Assembly (NCBI GenBank): GCA_022702545.1
Contig: JAHRBC010000001.1
Location: 8,122,001-8,186,000, forward strand
Source of the DNA: Phycomyces nitens
Taxonomy: Eukaryota; Mucoromycota; Mucoromycetes; Mucorales; Phycomycetaceae
Direction: 5' to 3'
Length of the DNA: 64,000 nt
Position numbers and translations under genes: made by a program. A model generated the notes under the pieces. The model was not told the DNA's origin, ran no database searches, and saw only the letters and a program-made list of their open reading frames with translations. Shown here in pieces: positions 36,466-50,790 of this stretch (positions are counted from its first letter, which is position 1; each line of letters starts with the position of its first letter).

Positions 36466-37113
36466 CTAGTTTCTCTCTCTGGACTCTAGGACGGCAAGAA
36501 CTATTAATGCAATCAAGAGCAAGATGCTGAAACCAATAGACATGCAACGGTTAAGACGCTGCCAACGTTCGGCCATCTTGCCACCCAGTTCTCGTGCATG
36601 TCTGGGCCAAAATGAACCTATCCACCAAAGAGGTGGACACAGGAATCCGAATAGAAACAAGAGACAGCCGAGAGAATAAAAGCCATCTTCATCGTCTGCA
36701 GACCACCACGGGGTTCCTTTCTGGAGTGCGTTCCATTGCTGCTCTTGATCGTATGCGTGCAGGTAGTTTGGATCAAAGGGTCGCTCGGTGTCCTTGGGAA
36801 GATTGGCCAACAAGCCAATAAATGGGGTATTAGGGTCGCGGAGGGTTGATTGGGAGGGTCGCTGGTTGATGGAGTCTTGGTCTGGGGAATGAGGTGTGAG
36901 GGATGCGTGAGATGGCGGTTCGGAGGACTCGGATAGAAACGGTCGAGGGCCGAGGACGCGTGGAGGCTGGGGATGGAGCTGGAGCTGTGGTTGAGGTTGA
37001 GGTTGAGGTTGAGGTTGAGGTGGGGATTGGGGCTGTGAGGTTGGTGAGCGTGATATGAGATTCTCGGTAATATTCTGAGGCCACTGAGGGCTTGGTGATA
37101 GGGAACGGTCCAT
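36466..37113 (-). CDS. Uncharacterised fungal two-TM protein
   Basis: A single-exon ORF of 215 residues. The first 90 residues are Pro/Gln/Ser-rich, including a PQ run coded by a GGTTGA hexamer repeat (about 36990-37020). Near residue 120 is FDPNYLHAYDQEQQWNALQK. Two hydrophobic spans follow: GFYSLGCLLFLFGFLCPPLW and SIGFSILLLIALIVLAVL, separated by WIGSFWPRHARELGGKMAER. A CPPLWWIG-FWPR loop ahead of a second span looks like a conserved fungal membrane-protein signature, but I cannot name the family or a function. Codon use and absence of stops over a GC-richer stretch support a real gene. Confidence 0.75.
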   Translation of the reverse strand: MDRSLSPSPQWPQNITENLISRSPTSQPQSPPQPQPQPQPQPQLQLHPQPPRVLGPRPFLSESSEPPSHASLTPHSPDQDSINQRPSQSTLRDPNTPFIGLLANLPKDTERPFDPNYLHAYDQEQQWNALQKGTPWWSADDEDGFYSLGCLLFLFGFLCPPLWWIGSFWPRHARELGGKMAERWQRLNRCMSIGFSILLLIALIVLAVLESRERN

Positions 37114-37314
37114 GAATAAAGAGCCAAGAAAGAGGACAAGGATGTATTTATTTTTTTGTATTGATATACCGCGGCCTTTTATATATATATATATATATTA
37201 TTGGAAACAAATACATGAACATTTTTATATTGGGTTGTACGAAAAAGTCAAATATATATATAAAAGATATATGTATTTTAATGGCTTAATATTTGATCCG
37301 CTTCCATTACAGGC

Positions 37315-37717
37315 TCACACAATTCTCTCGCTTTTCAATTCTTCTAGGCTCACGTTCTTCTTTAGCAGTGATACCACTTGGTCAGCCAGGGCCAGTTTCT
37401 ATTGCAACTTTTTATGATTATCATGAGGTTTACAGGACCAGCCTTAGACTCGCCTCTTCCAAAACATCACAGTTGGTCTCTTCTCTATAGTGCATAAACC
37501 TCGCATGGGTCTCCTTCTTGGCAGCTGTGGACTTGGTTAGTGAGCCCGAGAAGCGAGTTTATTACCTTGAATGGCACCAAGGTCATCTAGGATTTAAAAC
37601 TTTAGAATCCCAAAAACGCCATTAATTTCTATTACTCTTGAATACGTCTCGCTGGGTCTTGAGCAGATTACGGTAGGCAGCAATGGCAGCTAATCTCGAG
37701 GGTGTCAGTGGAGCCAT
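37315..37717 (-). CDS. MZM1: LYR-motif mitochondrial protein, MZM1/LYRM7-like
   Basis: The ATG at 37717 opens MAPLTPSRLAAIAAYRNLLK, carrying the Tyr-Arg of the LYR motif, then TQRDVFK. The next exon supplies NDLGAIQ and the next AAKKETHARFMHYREETN, which together fit the Mzm1/LYRM7 pattern. Introns are very short (about 36 and 41 nt). A last exon gives ADQVVSLLKKNVSLEELKSE and a TGA at 37315-37317. The donor before it is weak, so a few residues in the middle are uncertain. Family members bind the Rieske iron-sulfur subunit in the mitochondrial matrix during complex III assembly. Other LYR proteins (for example SDHAF types) are less likely given the FKND-AA-ETHARF pattern. Confidence 0.65.
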
Positions 37718-38256
37718 TGAGGTGCTTATAATAAAAATTAATAATAATAATAATAAAAAGGTTGGGCAAGAGAGAAATAGGTTTCTTTTTTCTTTTTTTA
37801 AATAATATAGTCAGCTGTGTAGTATGGAGCCGTGTGACCCTTTTATTATATATATTATATACATATATTCTGGTACGAATAGAGTGAGTGCCTTTGGATG
37901 TGGCAGGAGTGGAATGGAATGGATTGGATATTCCTGTGTATGCTTGTATTTTTGGCTCCTTTGGCCTAATGGTCTTTAGCAGACAAAGGGGACTTGCACA
38001 GTCGCTGCAGACCCAAAACTATCAAGATAGAGAATTGGATTTAGGCTTGTGCATTGCCTGCATTATCCATCATCTTGTTTCCTCAAACAAAGACAGTCTA
38101 CGGAGACGCCGAAAAGGAGAGAGATAAAAAAATACCTAATGAATATTTATATAATCATGTACATACATTCAAGAAGGGGTGCTGGTGCCTTGTGCAGGTT
38201 AGCGATAATTTCTACAAGGTATTGTATGTACGGCTATCTAGGAATCAGGGATCCTA

Positions 38257-38300
<44 letters not shown>

Positions 38301-38369
38301 CTTTCTCTTTCTCTTTATCTTTTTTCTATAAATCGTACAAATTCTGAATATCTTTGAAAAGGGCTGCCC
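37718..38369. other. Intergenic region with CT-rich tract
   Basis: Contains TA-rich sequence at 37846-37868 and a CT run (38261-38315) directly upstream of the next ATG, probably its core promoter. The ORFs at 37888-38127 and 38049-38357 have no domain and are not supported. Confidence 0.5.
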
Positions 38370-39289
38370 ATGCACAAACCAATCAGAACAGTCGCGTCCC
38401 TTGGTCTGGTTTTCCTAATTGGCTGTTGCAGTCTTGTCGTGGTTGCCCTCAATGCCGCAATCGTCAAAGTCCGCCCTCCACCAAACCCAAGTCCACTTCC
38501 AACCCTTCTTATCCTAGGCGTCTGCACCCTCGTAGTAGCAATCCTTTTTCTCAGCTTTCATCTCTACTGGGTCACCAAACGCGCCTTGGCTCCCCGTCCA
38601 CTTCTTCTCTGCCAGTTTTTTTCTGGCAGCTCCCTTACAGCCTTGTGGATCTGGGCCACCTTGAAAGTATATTATCATCTAGGTAAAGAACTCAATCGTC
38701 TAGGTCATCACTAATCAGCCCCAGATTCCACATGTCCTCCAAGCGCCTCTCTCTCAGTTTGCGACCTCATTCACATAATGCTCGACATTGGCAAGTATTG
38801 CCTTTCAGTCCACTCTAGAAACCCTAACCCTAACCTTTTATTATGATTATTTTCTTACGGACAGCCTATGCAGTGTGTGCTCTATGGGGTGTCTTGACTC
38901 TAATGTCAATCGCCATGGTCATATTTCCCTCCAACTCATCCCAAAACCCCTCTCAGATATCCGCCAAAACCATTCAATCCAAACCAAAACCAAAACCACT
39001 CACCATACACACCATCCCAACATACCAGCCAAGAGTGGTTCCTGTGGTCCAGGTCACTGCTCCCTCTATCGACCAAATCTCAATAGAATCTCCCTCTCTC
39101 CACACATTTAAAGACCACCACCCTGTCATCAAAGACCACCACCCTGCCATCACAGTCGATGAATACTCTCACAGCGATTTATTGGAATCATTTGCATGCG
39201 AACCCATCATACTCGATCTTCCTACCATCCAAGTCGGAATGTCTCAACTCAATCTCTCATTTTCTTCATTTTTTGATTCATCTGTATAG
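38370..39289 (+). CDS. Four-TM membrane protein, MARVEL-like
   Basis: The ATG at 38370 opens MHKPIRTVASLGLVFLIGCC. Three membrane spans are read before about 38666: SLGLVFLIGCCSLVVVALNA, TLLILGVCTLVVAILFLSFH and a span around SSLTALWIWATL. A fourth, AVCALWGVLTLMSIAMVIF, is coded from about 38868. A hydrophilic tail of about 110 residues follows, with KDHHPVI-KDHHPAI repeats, ending at TAG 39287-39289. Spacing resembles fungal MARVEL-domain proteins of the plasma membrane and eisosomes, which is inference. The segment 38667-38867 contains one or two introns that I could not resolve with certainty; one includes a short telomere-like sequence. Confidence 0.6.
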
Positions 39290-39567
39290 ATCAAATGTAT
39301 ATCATCTACACTCTCTTGACTGGTCAATTTCAATACCATGCCAAGCACAAACACACATACCTGTGCTCTTTTTCTTCTTCTTCTTCCTCTCTCTCTCTCT
39401 TTTTTTTAAATATAATAACATACACATCATACACACATCTCTATACTAAAAAGAAAAGTGCCTCCATGTCAAAATATATTGGAAACCTAATGAAAAACTT
39501 TCTTTTTTTTGCAAAAGAAAAACACGTCCTATATTTTTTTTATTATCATCATCAAACATAATTATAT
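39290..39567. other. Convergent 3' spacer
   Basis: T-rich and CT-rich low-complexity sequence between the MARVEL-like gene and the ATP2 stop. No gene. Confidence 0.6.
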
Positions 39568-41464
<1,897 letters not shown>

Positions 41465-43091
41465 TGCAACAAACAACAAAAAAAGCGAGTGAGCAACTTA
41501 AAGTCTGTTGGCCCCCCCTATCATGTTGTGGCAAAACTTGTACCGGCTTGTGCGAATTTTACGGCTAGGTGCACCATGCGATTTTTTTTTGGCAGGCCGT
41601 CTCGAGTGACGCAATATTCACTCTTGTGACGTAACAAGAGTATGTGTACCTGCTTCAGAACAGGGCTTCCAATTGACCAAGGAAATATATATATTATATA
41701 TATATAATGTTACATGTTTTCTATTAAAGTAACAATTCAATGGCCAGAAATTGATCCAATACGACTTTTGAATATTTGTTCAAAAGTGTCTGGTCAATTG
41801 TTCATTATGGCTTGCACAGCCTTGAAGCAGATCCCAATTGGCAGCTGCAGCCACCTGATTTCTTTATTATTTATTTATGGGATTGATAGTCTTGCTCAAT
41901 GGACAGACAGTTTATGTTTGAGGGTCAAGGATGTATATATACAAGAGATTGTGCATTAAAGAAATACGGTATTAAAATTTATTGATATCTATAGTATTCA
42001 GACAGTTAATTTTGTCCACAATTACTGCTTTAAACGGCGATTGCACAAAAGCCATTGGGAAGAGAGAGAAAAAGGTACAATTTTTGAAAGCATACGTATT
42101 CCCAAGATTTGTACTAGAATGGCTTGTTGTTCTTTTACTTTGTGGTTAATAACATTTCGTATTTATTTTTCGTTTTCCTATAATGAATACAAATGTAGAC
42201 ATATTTGTATAGTTGACTATTCGTACAAAAGTGTGTTTAATGGCAAGGTTAGCAATCTTTTCTTTTTGAGAGAAAGAGAGAAAGAGAGAGAGATTTGGCG
42301 TATAAAAAGAAGTGTAAAGTTAATATATTTTCAAACACCGATTGCGATTTTGGCGTTTAGTAAGCAAATGCATGAATTTATACGATACTTTACCTGTGTA
42401 GGATAGTAATCTTTATACCAAGATATATATATATATATATGCTATTATGTGCATCATTTACATCTTGACTCTAAAAATATAAAGTGCCTTTAAACAAGTG
42501 TCTTTAATCCTTTTTTTCTTTATTTTCCATGCATTCCTTTTAGGAATACAGTCAAAAGTATATATGCTCCAAGTAGGACATTGAATTGCTCGACTGCTGC
42601 AAATGTGCTGGCTGCTCAACACAATACAAATCCATGTTTGTATCATCTTTACATGTATTTTTGCCATTCAAGCAAGTAAATATCAATAAAGAATATAAAT
42701 TATTACATTTCTTAAAGTGTAAATTGGTCATAATATTACAGGTTTTTTTTTCAAGTACCATTAAATACACTGTCCTAACAGTACTTGCAATTAATTATTT
42801 AACTAGAATTTGTACACCATATCTATGACTTTATATAGATTCAGGCATTATTCTTTTACATTTATCTGCACCTTGCAAAATAAATAAATATATAGAGAGA
42901 GGTCTCGAGATCCCTTTATTATTATTATTATTATTATTATTGATAAACCGGCTCAAGCAGCACAAATATTCTTGATAATAAACAATCTTTGGGGCAAACC
43001 GCAAGACTGAATGCAGAGAAAAAAACCAATCTAAAGACATCTATTCGATACATTTCATTTTCGATATAATGGGAATATGTATACCAGAAAT
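41465..43091. other. Promoter of ATP2 and intergenic region
   Basis: The first few hundred bases should hold the ATP2 promoter. The rest is AT-rich with TA and TTA repeats (41685-41708, 42424-42441, 42916-42941) and an AG run (42271-42294). ORFs at 41714-41959, 42041-42406 and 42586-42828 show no recognised domain. Confidence 0.5.
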
Positions 43092-45205
43092 TTAAAGGGG
43101 AATATTCATGGGGGTATTAGCTCTGGGCACAAAACGCACTCTGTATTCCTTTGGTGGCAAGTTTAGTCCAGTAGACATGGCATCCAGGTCGTAGTAGCGC
43201 TCGGTTCCGTCTGGGTTAAGAGCAGGCTCTATTGTGCAGCGTGCAAGAGTACGAACACATGTGTTAAAGATCTCTACCTCGGACTACAAACACAATTGGA
43301 TAAAGATTCTAAAAAAAAAAGTACATCTCATATGCTTACAAAATGGGATCCTGGACAAATGCGCCTTGAGGATATCGGGGGGAATATTTGATTAGGATTT
43401 CTTTTGGTTTGATTTGAAATTCCATAGTTCAAGACATACCTTCCCCATCCAAAAGCAAACATTTTGCGACTCTTGCTGTTTCCATTTGATAGACTTGTCC
43501 AAGACTTGAGACATCCCAGGAAACGCTCTGGCATAAACCTCTTTGGATCCTCATAGACGGCTTCGTTCATGTGCATGGCATGCATACTGTTCATGATTAC
43601 AGTTCCTTTGGGAATAAAGTAGCCCAGGGACTCGACTGTGAAATAGAGTGTGAGCTATATTGGCAATCAATCATAATCTACCTACTATCATCTGTAGCAT
43701 AATGAGGGACTCCAAAGTTTGTGATGCTTCTGAAGCGAAGGTTTTCCATCATTACAGCAATGAGATATGGAAGCTCCTCACGGTCAGAGAAGCTAGGTAA
43801 ATGGCCATTCTTGACAATAAATGCATCAATCTCATCACACATCTTTCTTTGGATTTCAGGATAATGAGGCAAGATTGCGTAGAGCCAGGACAGCGACAGT
43901 GCAATAGGATCTCCACCAGCAGTAAAAAGATCGTCTTGTAAATTATTATTAAAAAAAAATGGATAATCTTTTTTGAAAATTACAGCCTCGGTATCTTGGT
44001 ACTTACTCATGATTATGATTAGATCCATGTCATCCAGACCATACTCTTCCTTGAGTCCATACGCGGTCTTTGCCAAGCAATCGACATCGCCTTCCACGGC
44101 ATCGGTTATCAGTTTTTTATAAATTTTATCTCTGTTGGCAACAGTGTCAAACATGGCCTTCTTTTCGGACAAGAGTCTAGTCAGCCATTTAAAGTGAGGA
44201 AAGAAAGAATCGATATCGCCTTCGGGACCAGCTAGTCTGACAACTTCTTCTGCTATAAATATAATAGCATTAAAGGTCTCTTCACCTAGATCTTCTGCAG
44301 TCTTTCCAAACAGCGATCTCGTAATTGCACTAAATGTTCCTGCTTTCAAGATGGGCATGGGCCACACTCCTCCTTCCTCGGCGGATTTGGCCATTAATAT
44401 CTTGAGAGTGCTGTCTGCTAAATCCTCAAAAACACCAGTGAATTTGTCGACATACTTTGGTGACAAGATCGACAGTGCTTTTGTATACAAAAAAAAAGTA
44501 CGTTTTAGAAAAATAAAAAATAAAATGAAAAATATTCTCTAGAAAGCCTCTATTTACTTACACATCCCACGAGCATTCTTCCACTTTTTTCCAGTGTCGT
44601 TGAAAATGATACCACGGCTAGCGAGGTAGATGAGTAATGGTTCATTGAATCCAAACATCTTACTTTCCACCATCGGTATATATCGTATGTGTGAAAAAGT
44701 GTCTCTGTCTACCGGATGCCTTTATTCCACACCGAGAAAAGATATCATGAGCAATAGCCGGGTCACTGATTATGACCCAATGTTGGATTCCCAGAGTGAT
44801 ATGAATGATTGGACCTATGCCAAATATTTAACACGGCAATCGCTACAAGTCTATATAGAAACCAAAATACCATTTTCTTGGTGCCATTTTTCAACTTGAA
44901 AGGCTGGAATATCTCCCATGGAAATAGCATGCCCTATTCAAAATAATAATAATAATTAAAAAAAAATAAAGTATTAAGTACAACGCCACAATTAAGAGTT
45001 GTTTAATACCAAAATACGGATATTTTCCTAAAGGTACAGGAATCGTCTTAAAGTCCTTTCGATTCCAGGGATCCTCTCTCTTTGGCTGATTGAACCAAAG
45101 CACAACCATCTGGACAAGCTTAGCAACTACGCCTACTGCAAACACTTTTGCAAAAACTCGGATGTTTTCTGCATTGTAGAGGTTCTGAACTAACAAAGTA
45201 CTCAT
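43092..45205 (-). CDS. Cytochrome P450 monooxygenase
   Basis: Nine exons join in frame to about 532 residues: 45205-45010, 44933-44871, 44814-44664, 44617-44562, 44477-44007, 43934-43686, 43635-43440, 43364-43340, 43283-43092. An N-terminal membrane anchor (FAKVFAVGVVAKLVQMVVLW) precedes the catalytic domain. The C-helix region reads GKKWKNARGM. The I-helix reads DLFTAGGDPIALSLSW, with Asp in the usual acid position and Pro where Thr is common. The K-helix ExxR is ENLR, and PERF precedes the haem loop FGWGRRICPGSHF with its Cys ligand. The haem loop is split by an intron after FGWG-R. The protein would sit on the ER and oxidise a lipid or secondary substrate. Family number cannot be set by eye; exon 4 and 5 borders are the least certain. 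Confidence 0.88.
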
Positions 45206-46439
45206 GATGTTTAAACCAAGTAAAGTTGATGCGAAAGATGATGGAGGTACAGACAGTATACTTTGTTAGGCTTATATAGGTACTATGTTACATAATCTAA
45301 AAATACAAATATCAAGCATAAAGGACCATTAGAGATGTCTGCTATTATTCTTTAACAATAAAACCAGAAAAAGAGGCGTACATGTATTTTTTATTTTATT
45401 TGTTTAGTATTTGATTATTAAACAACAAGCGTGCTTAATTGACTTGTTTATTAGACTCTAAAACCAATAAATGAATATTTTTTTGTTTAGATTGGCTCCT
45501 TGTTAATGGTGTTATTAACTGGTAATATTCTTGGTAGTGCTTAATTTCTTTGAGCAGCGATAGATAAGAGTATAGATGCCTTTGTTTCCTGATCTTTTAT
45601 ACATTTGTACCTGTCATTTTACAGCTATTAAATATCTGGCTTACATGAATTATACCCATGAAATAAAAGGCAAAAACAACGAATATTATCTGGCCAAGTT
45701 TATTTTTGCTCTTCGCATTTTGTACATTTTAGAATGACTGTACCATATTTGATAGTAAAAGTTGCATATACATAATGAGCCAACTGAATTACATGGAGAT
45801 GACTAATTAATGCAGAATTAAATGGTTTATACTGGTCTATCAAGACATTTACCATCATGGATTGACCCCCGAAACAACAAGAATAGTGAAAAAAAGATCT
45901 AGTTTAATCGAATACATTTAAATATTTGGATACAATGTTGAATAATTCATGTAATTTATTATTATTATGGCTATTATGGCTATTGGGTTTGTACAACTCA
46001 ATGTTGATGGCTCTGCACTATGCTCTATAGTATGTTTAACATGTGTAAAAGACCCTCGAAGCTTTAAAGACAAACGGTAATAAAAGCAAATTTCTTTGCA
46101 AGGTCTCTTTATACAAAACTAGATATTAAAGTCTATAGTAGTTATGGGAATATTTGGATTATTAGATACAGTGGATCCTTGAAAAGCTTAAAGTATACCA
46201 TATTGCTAGAAAAAACTTGATAAAGAAACTTTACAGACACAACAAAAACTCTGGTGGATAAAAGTAAGAAAAAAAATTGCTATTCTTTGATTCTACAGAT
46301 AATAAACTCTTGGTTTCTTTATTATCACAGTCGACAACTATCCTTGGGATCCAGATGGGCCACTTCTCCCAAGCTCACAGATTTTCGGTGCCATTCTCCA
46401 GATAGGTTAGAGGGGGTATTGGGCTCTTGTATTTGACAA
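45206..46439. other. Intergenic region between P450 and the Mutator-like element
   Basis: AT-rich and without a supported gene. The first 100 to 200 bp likely hold the P450 promoter. The last nine bases (46431-46439) form one copy of a target site duplication. Confidence 0.5.
46431..46439. repeat. Left target site duplication ATTTGACAA
   Basis: Identical to 53882-53890 and directly abutting the left element end. Confidence 0.7.
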
Positions 46440-46675
46440 CAGCGATCTCAAGGGCACAACGTTTTTGTTTTACCAGACTTTTTGAAAGTGACTTGTGGTC
46501 CAGCATCTAGTGCCTGTTCCCAGTTTACGGAATAAAATGTTGTGTCCTAAAAAAGGATATTCAAAGACTTTAAATAAAACTTTCTTTTCTTTCGTATAAC
46601 TCATCTTGTAAGAACTAATCATCTATTGTCTCCATTAGTCATTTCCCCGGAGATTACAACAAGATCACTTTTTTC

Positions 46676-48588
46676 ATGACCAACTTGAAATTACAAATAC
46701 TTTATAGAACTCGCTTCATTATGAACCCTACCAATAAAGAAACTATTTTTATCGACGGAAAGGAATATTATCCTGTTAAGCAAGCCCTCCCTACCCCACC
46801 TGCTAATGGCTACCATGACATGACCATGGCAATTGGAAAGATGCAAGAGTATGTCCTTGCCAATAATTTTAGCCTGACAATCAAAGACCGTAAACCAACT
46901 CGAGTTTACTTGAAGTGCACCAAGGGTGGACAGTATAAGAGCACCCGCAAAATCAGAGACAAAGACAGAATAAGGATTCCATCGAGTAGAATAACTGGCT
47001 GCCCTTATCTCTTGAAGGTTTCCTACAGGAAGGGCATCAAATGGTATATTCCTTTGAAAGCCACTCATGATATTGAGGCATATCACAATCATCCTCTTGA
47101 TGATGAGTGTCTAGAATCGACACTGAAAGGCAGATTGTCAAAGGTGACTGTAGACGATGCCAGAGATATTCTGAAGCTTATTGGAGCAAAGACAACTCGT
47201 GAGATCTAAAAAGCAATCAACGATGACACCACCTCTGGCCATAAGTTGTACATAAATGATATTGACAGCATGAATGCTGCATTTGCTCGGCTTTCTACCC
47301 CCGTTGTTGAGAATACTAGAGAAAAACTTGTGGAGGCTATGGAAGCAAAGGGATATCAAGTTCGCTATGATGTGAGCAAGAATGGGTCCCTCGAGAGGAT
47401 TATGTTTGCCCATCCAAAGATGCTGGAGAGAGCCCATTGTTTCTCTAAGGTAATGGTTTAGACGCAACTTACTACACCAACAATCTCGGAATGCCGCTCA
47501 TTTGTGCGGAAGGAATCCATAGTCTTGGAGGGGAGACCCTTGAATCCTTTCCTATTGCTTTTGCCTGGGTTTCGAATGAAAAACAGGCTTCATATCTCTG
47601 GTTCCTCGAACAGGTCAAATCGCTTGTTTTTGAAGGCAACAAGTCAGCCACTCTGTTTGTAACAGATAAATGTGATGAATTGATGAACTATCTTGATATC
47701 TTGTTTCCGGAGAACATAAAGCTGCTATGCTACTGACATATGCTGAACAGTGTTGATAAGGCAGTCTTTGGGAGGTTCTGGTCCGTAAAGACCAAGGAAA
47801 TGCTAATGGAGCATGTCAGCAACATGATCCATAGTACAACAAAAGAGGATTTTGACCTGGCGCATAAAAAGTTTGACAACACTTCTGCTGGAGTGGATAT
47901 TGAAGATGGAAAAGATAGTGTTGCAGTGTCGGTATACTTTACCAACAGGTGGATTAGATGTCGTGAGAAGTGGGCGGGCTATATGACATCTCAGTATATG
48001 CACTTTGAATGTACCACTACCCAGCGAGTGGAAAGTGGCCATCAGGTTTTAAAAAAGGGCATATTCTCAATCTCTTCTCTTGAGTTGGCTTTTGAGAACA
48101 TAGCCAAATATGTTGAACGGCTAGAAATGGATTTCCGGACCACAAAAATAAGAGAAGCCAACAGGATTGATGTTCTTGTTGGAAGAAACCAATTGCTGAC
48201 CCAACTCTTCATGAAAGTAAACAAGCCGGTCTTACTTGCGATCGATCAAGAAATTAGCTTGCAGGAGAATAATGACGGAGATTGCCAATGCAAGGCAAAG
48301 ATCCAGTACGATCTACCATGTCACCATACATTGCCTGTTGGAAGAGATCTTCAAATCTTTGATATTCCAGAGAGATGGATTATCAATCCAGGTACGCTAG
48401 ATACCTCTTTCAATGGAATCAAGGCGACTAGTCCGGCTTTTGAAAAGGCAGAGCCATGGATAAAAGAAGTAGTTCAACTGGAGAGCCTCTTTCGTTCGTG
48501 TGAAGGTGGCCAACAAGTCCATGAACATTTGGAGAAGGTCAGGACTGTTGTGGCTGGCTACTGTGGTATACACACCACAGTTGAGTGA
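46676..48588 (+). pseudogene. MULE transposase pseudogene
   Basis: Likely original start at 46721 (MNPTNKETIFIDGKEYYPV) or 46676. A FAR1-like DNA-binding region comes first (SSRITGCPYLLKVSY, HDIEAYHNHPLDDECL). The DDE core follows, with DATYYTNNLGMPLICAEGI (first Asp), LFVTDKCDELMNYLD (second Asp) and a FPENIKLLCY block. A SWIM-type zinc finger CxCx(n)CxH is present at about 48280-48327 (CQCKAKIQYDLPCHH). The gene is intronless. It is broken by a TAA near 47207, a one-base frameshift near 47455 just before the first catalytic Asp, and a TGA near 47734 where Trp is expected. The rest is nearly intact, so decay looks recent compared with the Tc1 relics. Confidence 0.85.
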
Positions 48589-50099
48589 AATACAGACTCC
48601 ACAACCGATCTCCAGTTACTACTTGCTAATGACCCTGGTACTTTAACATCTCAGGAACAGTTGCACACCGGGCACACGTACACTTCACACTGACACAGTG
48701 ATAGCCAACCATTAAATGACAGGGACTATAATTATAAGGGAATTTGAATAATAGGATATAAGCAATCCTAATATTCTTTTTTCAATAAATAACACTCTCA
48801 CAGTATTCTTATTTCCTTTACAAGATAATAGCAAACCATATACCTCACATACATCTCACTGTAATAATACAAAAGCAGCAGATATATATCAAACATCATA
48901 TATCACCTGTACTTTCAATTAACAAAGAGTATCAGTTATAAATATTTATCTGGACCATTCTATAGTCATCCACTGTACGTGTTGTTGAATAACAATGCTA
49001 ACATTATTATAGCTGTAAAGGTTATAATGATGAAGACGCTACAAAAAGGGCAATTTTTTTTTTGACTATGATTTCGACATTTGATTGGCTCATCATGGCA
49101 ATGACAAGATGCATTGAAATGGCATGTCAAGACCATTTGACATGAAATCTCTAAAGCTTATATATAACTTTTACTGGAATATATATATATTTATATATTG
49201 TAGCAGTAACCCTGGCGTAAATATTGTACGTCTTGCCTTCATGTAATTTTGAAGCCATTTCATTCCTGAATAAAAAGCGCACGGGCCATCTCAGAGTAAC
49301 GTACAGAAACTAATCGCCGTTCAAAGAAGTACAACTGTATTTAAAGATATTCCCACACCGATGAACACCACCTTCTTTCAAACTGATACTATACGATTTA
49401 AAAGTTCTTTAATTGTTTACTTGCTTCCATTGAAAAAGAAGTAGTCTTAACATTAGTTTAGTCAAACTTATTTACATACAAATATGCGCTTCCATATATG
49501 GTAAAACAATACATTCCCACACTTTGATGACTTCATCACCTGAAAATTTTTCTATATCTTAGCACCCTGGGGGTAAGGATTTGTTTTTTTCCCTTTCCCT
49601 CTCTCTTTCCATTTCATCGCTGCAAACCAATATTTGGATCCAGGTAAGTACAAATATCTTTCCATCTCCTCTTCATCCATATTCCATCTCATACTACACG
49701 CCCTTTATAACCATAAAGACGCGTTATTGATGATGGATGGATGTTTTTCACGTTTGGATCACTGTATTTTTGCCACAAGAATTCACATTTTCTTCTTCTT
49801 ATTTTTTATATTATTAGGCATCCATCCATGAGAAAGTCAAGTACATGGGTTCACTTAACATCTACCACTGCCTGAGCAAGTCCAAATGGTCTTATAGTCA
49901 TGTTCCGAAGGTCCGCTTTGTGCTCAACAGCCATCCACCTATATCGTCATTCTACAAGGAGCGTTTCAAAAAATTGAAACATTTTTCAAGGCCAAGATGA
50001 GAATTGCAAGTCAATGCCATTAGATTGCAAGTCAAGATGAAAAGTGACCCCATTCCTTTTCAATACAAGTCTTCATTGCAAAGAAGCCAACTGCTCTTT
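48589..50099. other. Interior of the MULE, no supported gene
   Basis: AT-rich up to about 49560, then a somewhat GC-richer stretch. An open segment at 49817-49999 reads SIHEKVKYMGSLNIYHCLSK and FVLNSHPPISSFYKERFKKL but has no start, stop or recognised domain. It could be captured host sequence or an eroded second element gene. Confidence 0.4.
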
Positions 50100-50139
50100 C
50101 TACCGGTGGTTCGCTGACTGCAACATGAGTATGTCAAAG

Positions 50140-50790
50140 TCTTGATGCCAGATAGCTGGGCTTGATGAAAGATAGTTCTGACTCTTATGTGGACAAATGT
50201 CCACTTTCAGACCCCAGAACCTTCTTTCGATAGCTCGTTCTCTGGCATCGATAAGACGTTGACATACTTTTGACAGCAGCTGCCACCCTTGATGAAGAAA
50301 ATTTTCCGTGGCCACTCCCCTGGACCTAGCATGGAAACACTACAGTCTTGACATCGGAAAGCTCAGCTTGATGAAAGATGGTCCCAACTCTTTAGCGGGT
50401 GAAATTCCACTAAAGGGCGCAGACCCATCTTTCAATTGCTAGTCTTTCGGTGCCAAGACAACACCGGTGGCTATCCTTGATGAAAATCTTTTCAGACTCT
50501 TTCAGGGACAAACACCCGTTGTGAAGAGTCTGAAATGGTTTTCAGCCGCACATGTTATGGTGCCAACATGCAAGTCCAGAATTATTGATACCAGACGACT
50601 AGAGTTGATCAATACAGCTTAAAGCTCTTTGACGTATATACATATATATTAAAGATGCTGAGCAGTTGTTCAACTACTAGTGATCCGGTGACAGCATCTG
50701 AAAACCAATACTTTCCCTTCAAGCCGCCGGGCTTCATCATAAAATGGTCAAGACTCTTTGAGGGCAAGCATCCAATATAAAGAAGCTAAT
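50140..50790. repeat. Diverged interspersed repeats with CTTGATGAAAGAT core
   Basis: Related blocks appear near 50161 (CTTGATGAAAGATAGTTCTG), 50368 (CTTGATGAAAGATGGTCCCA), 50477 (CTTGATGAAAATCTTTTCAG) and 50731 (CTTCATCATAAAATGGTCAA). Each is followed by ACTCTT and a G-rich stretch with a short partly palindromic segment. Spacing is irregular (207, 109, 254 bp). Purpose unknown. Confidence 0.5.
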
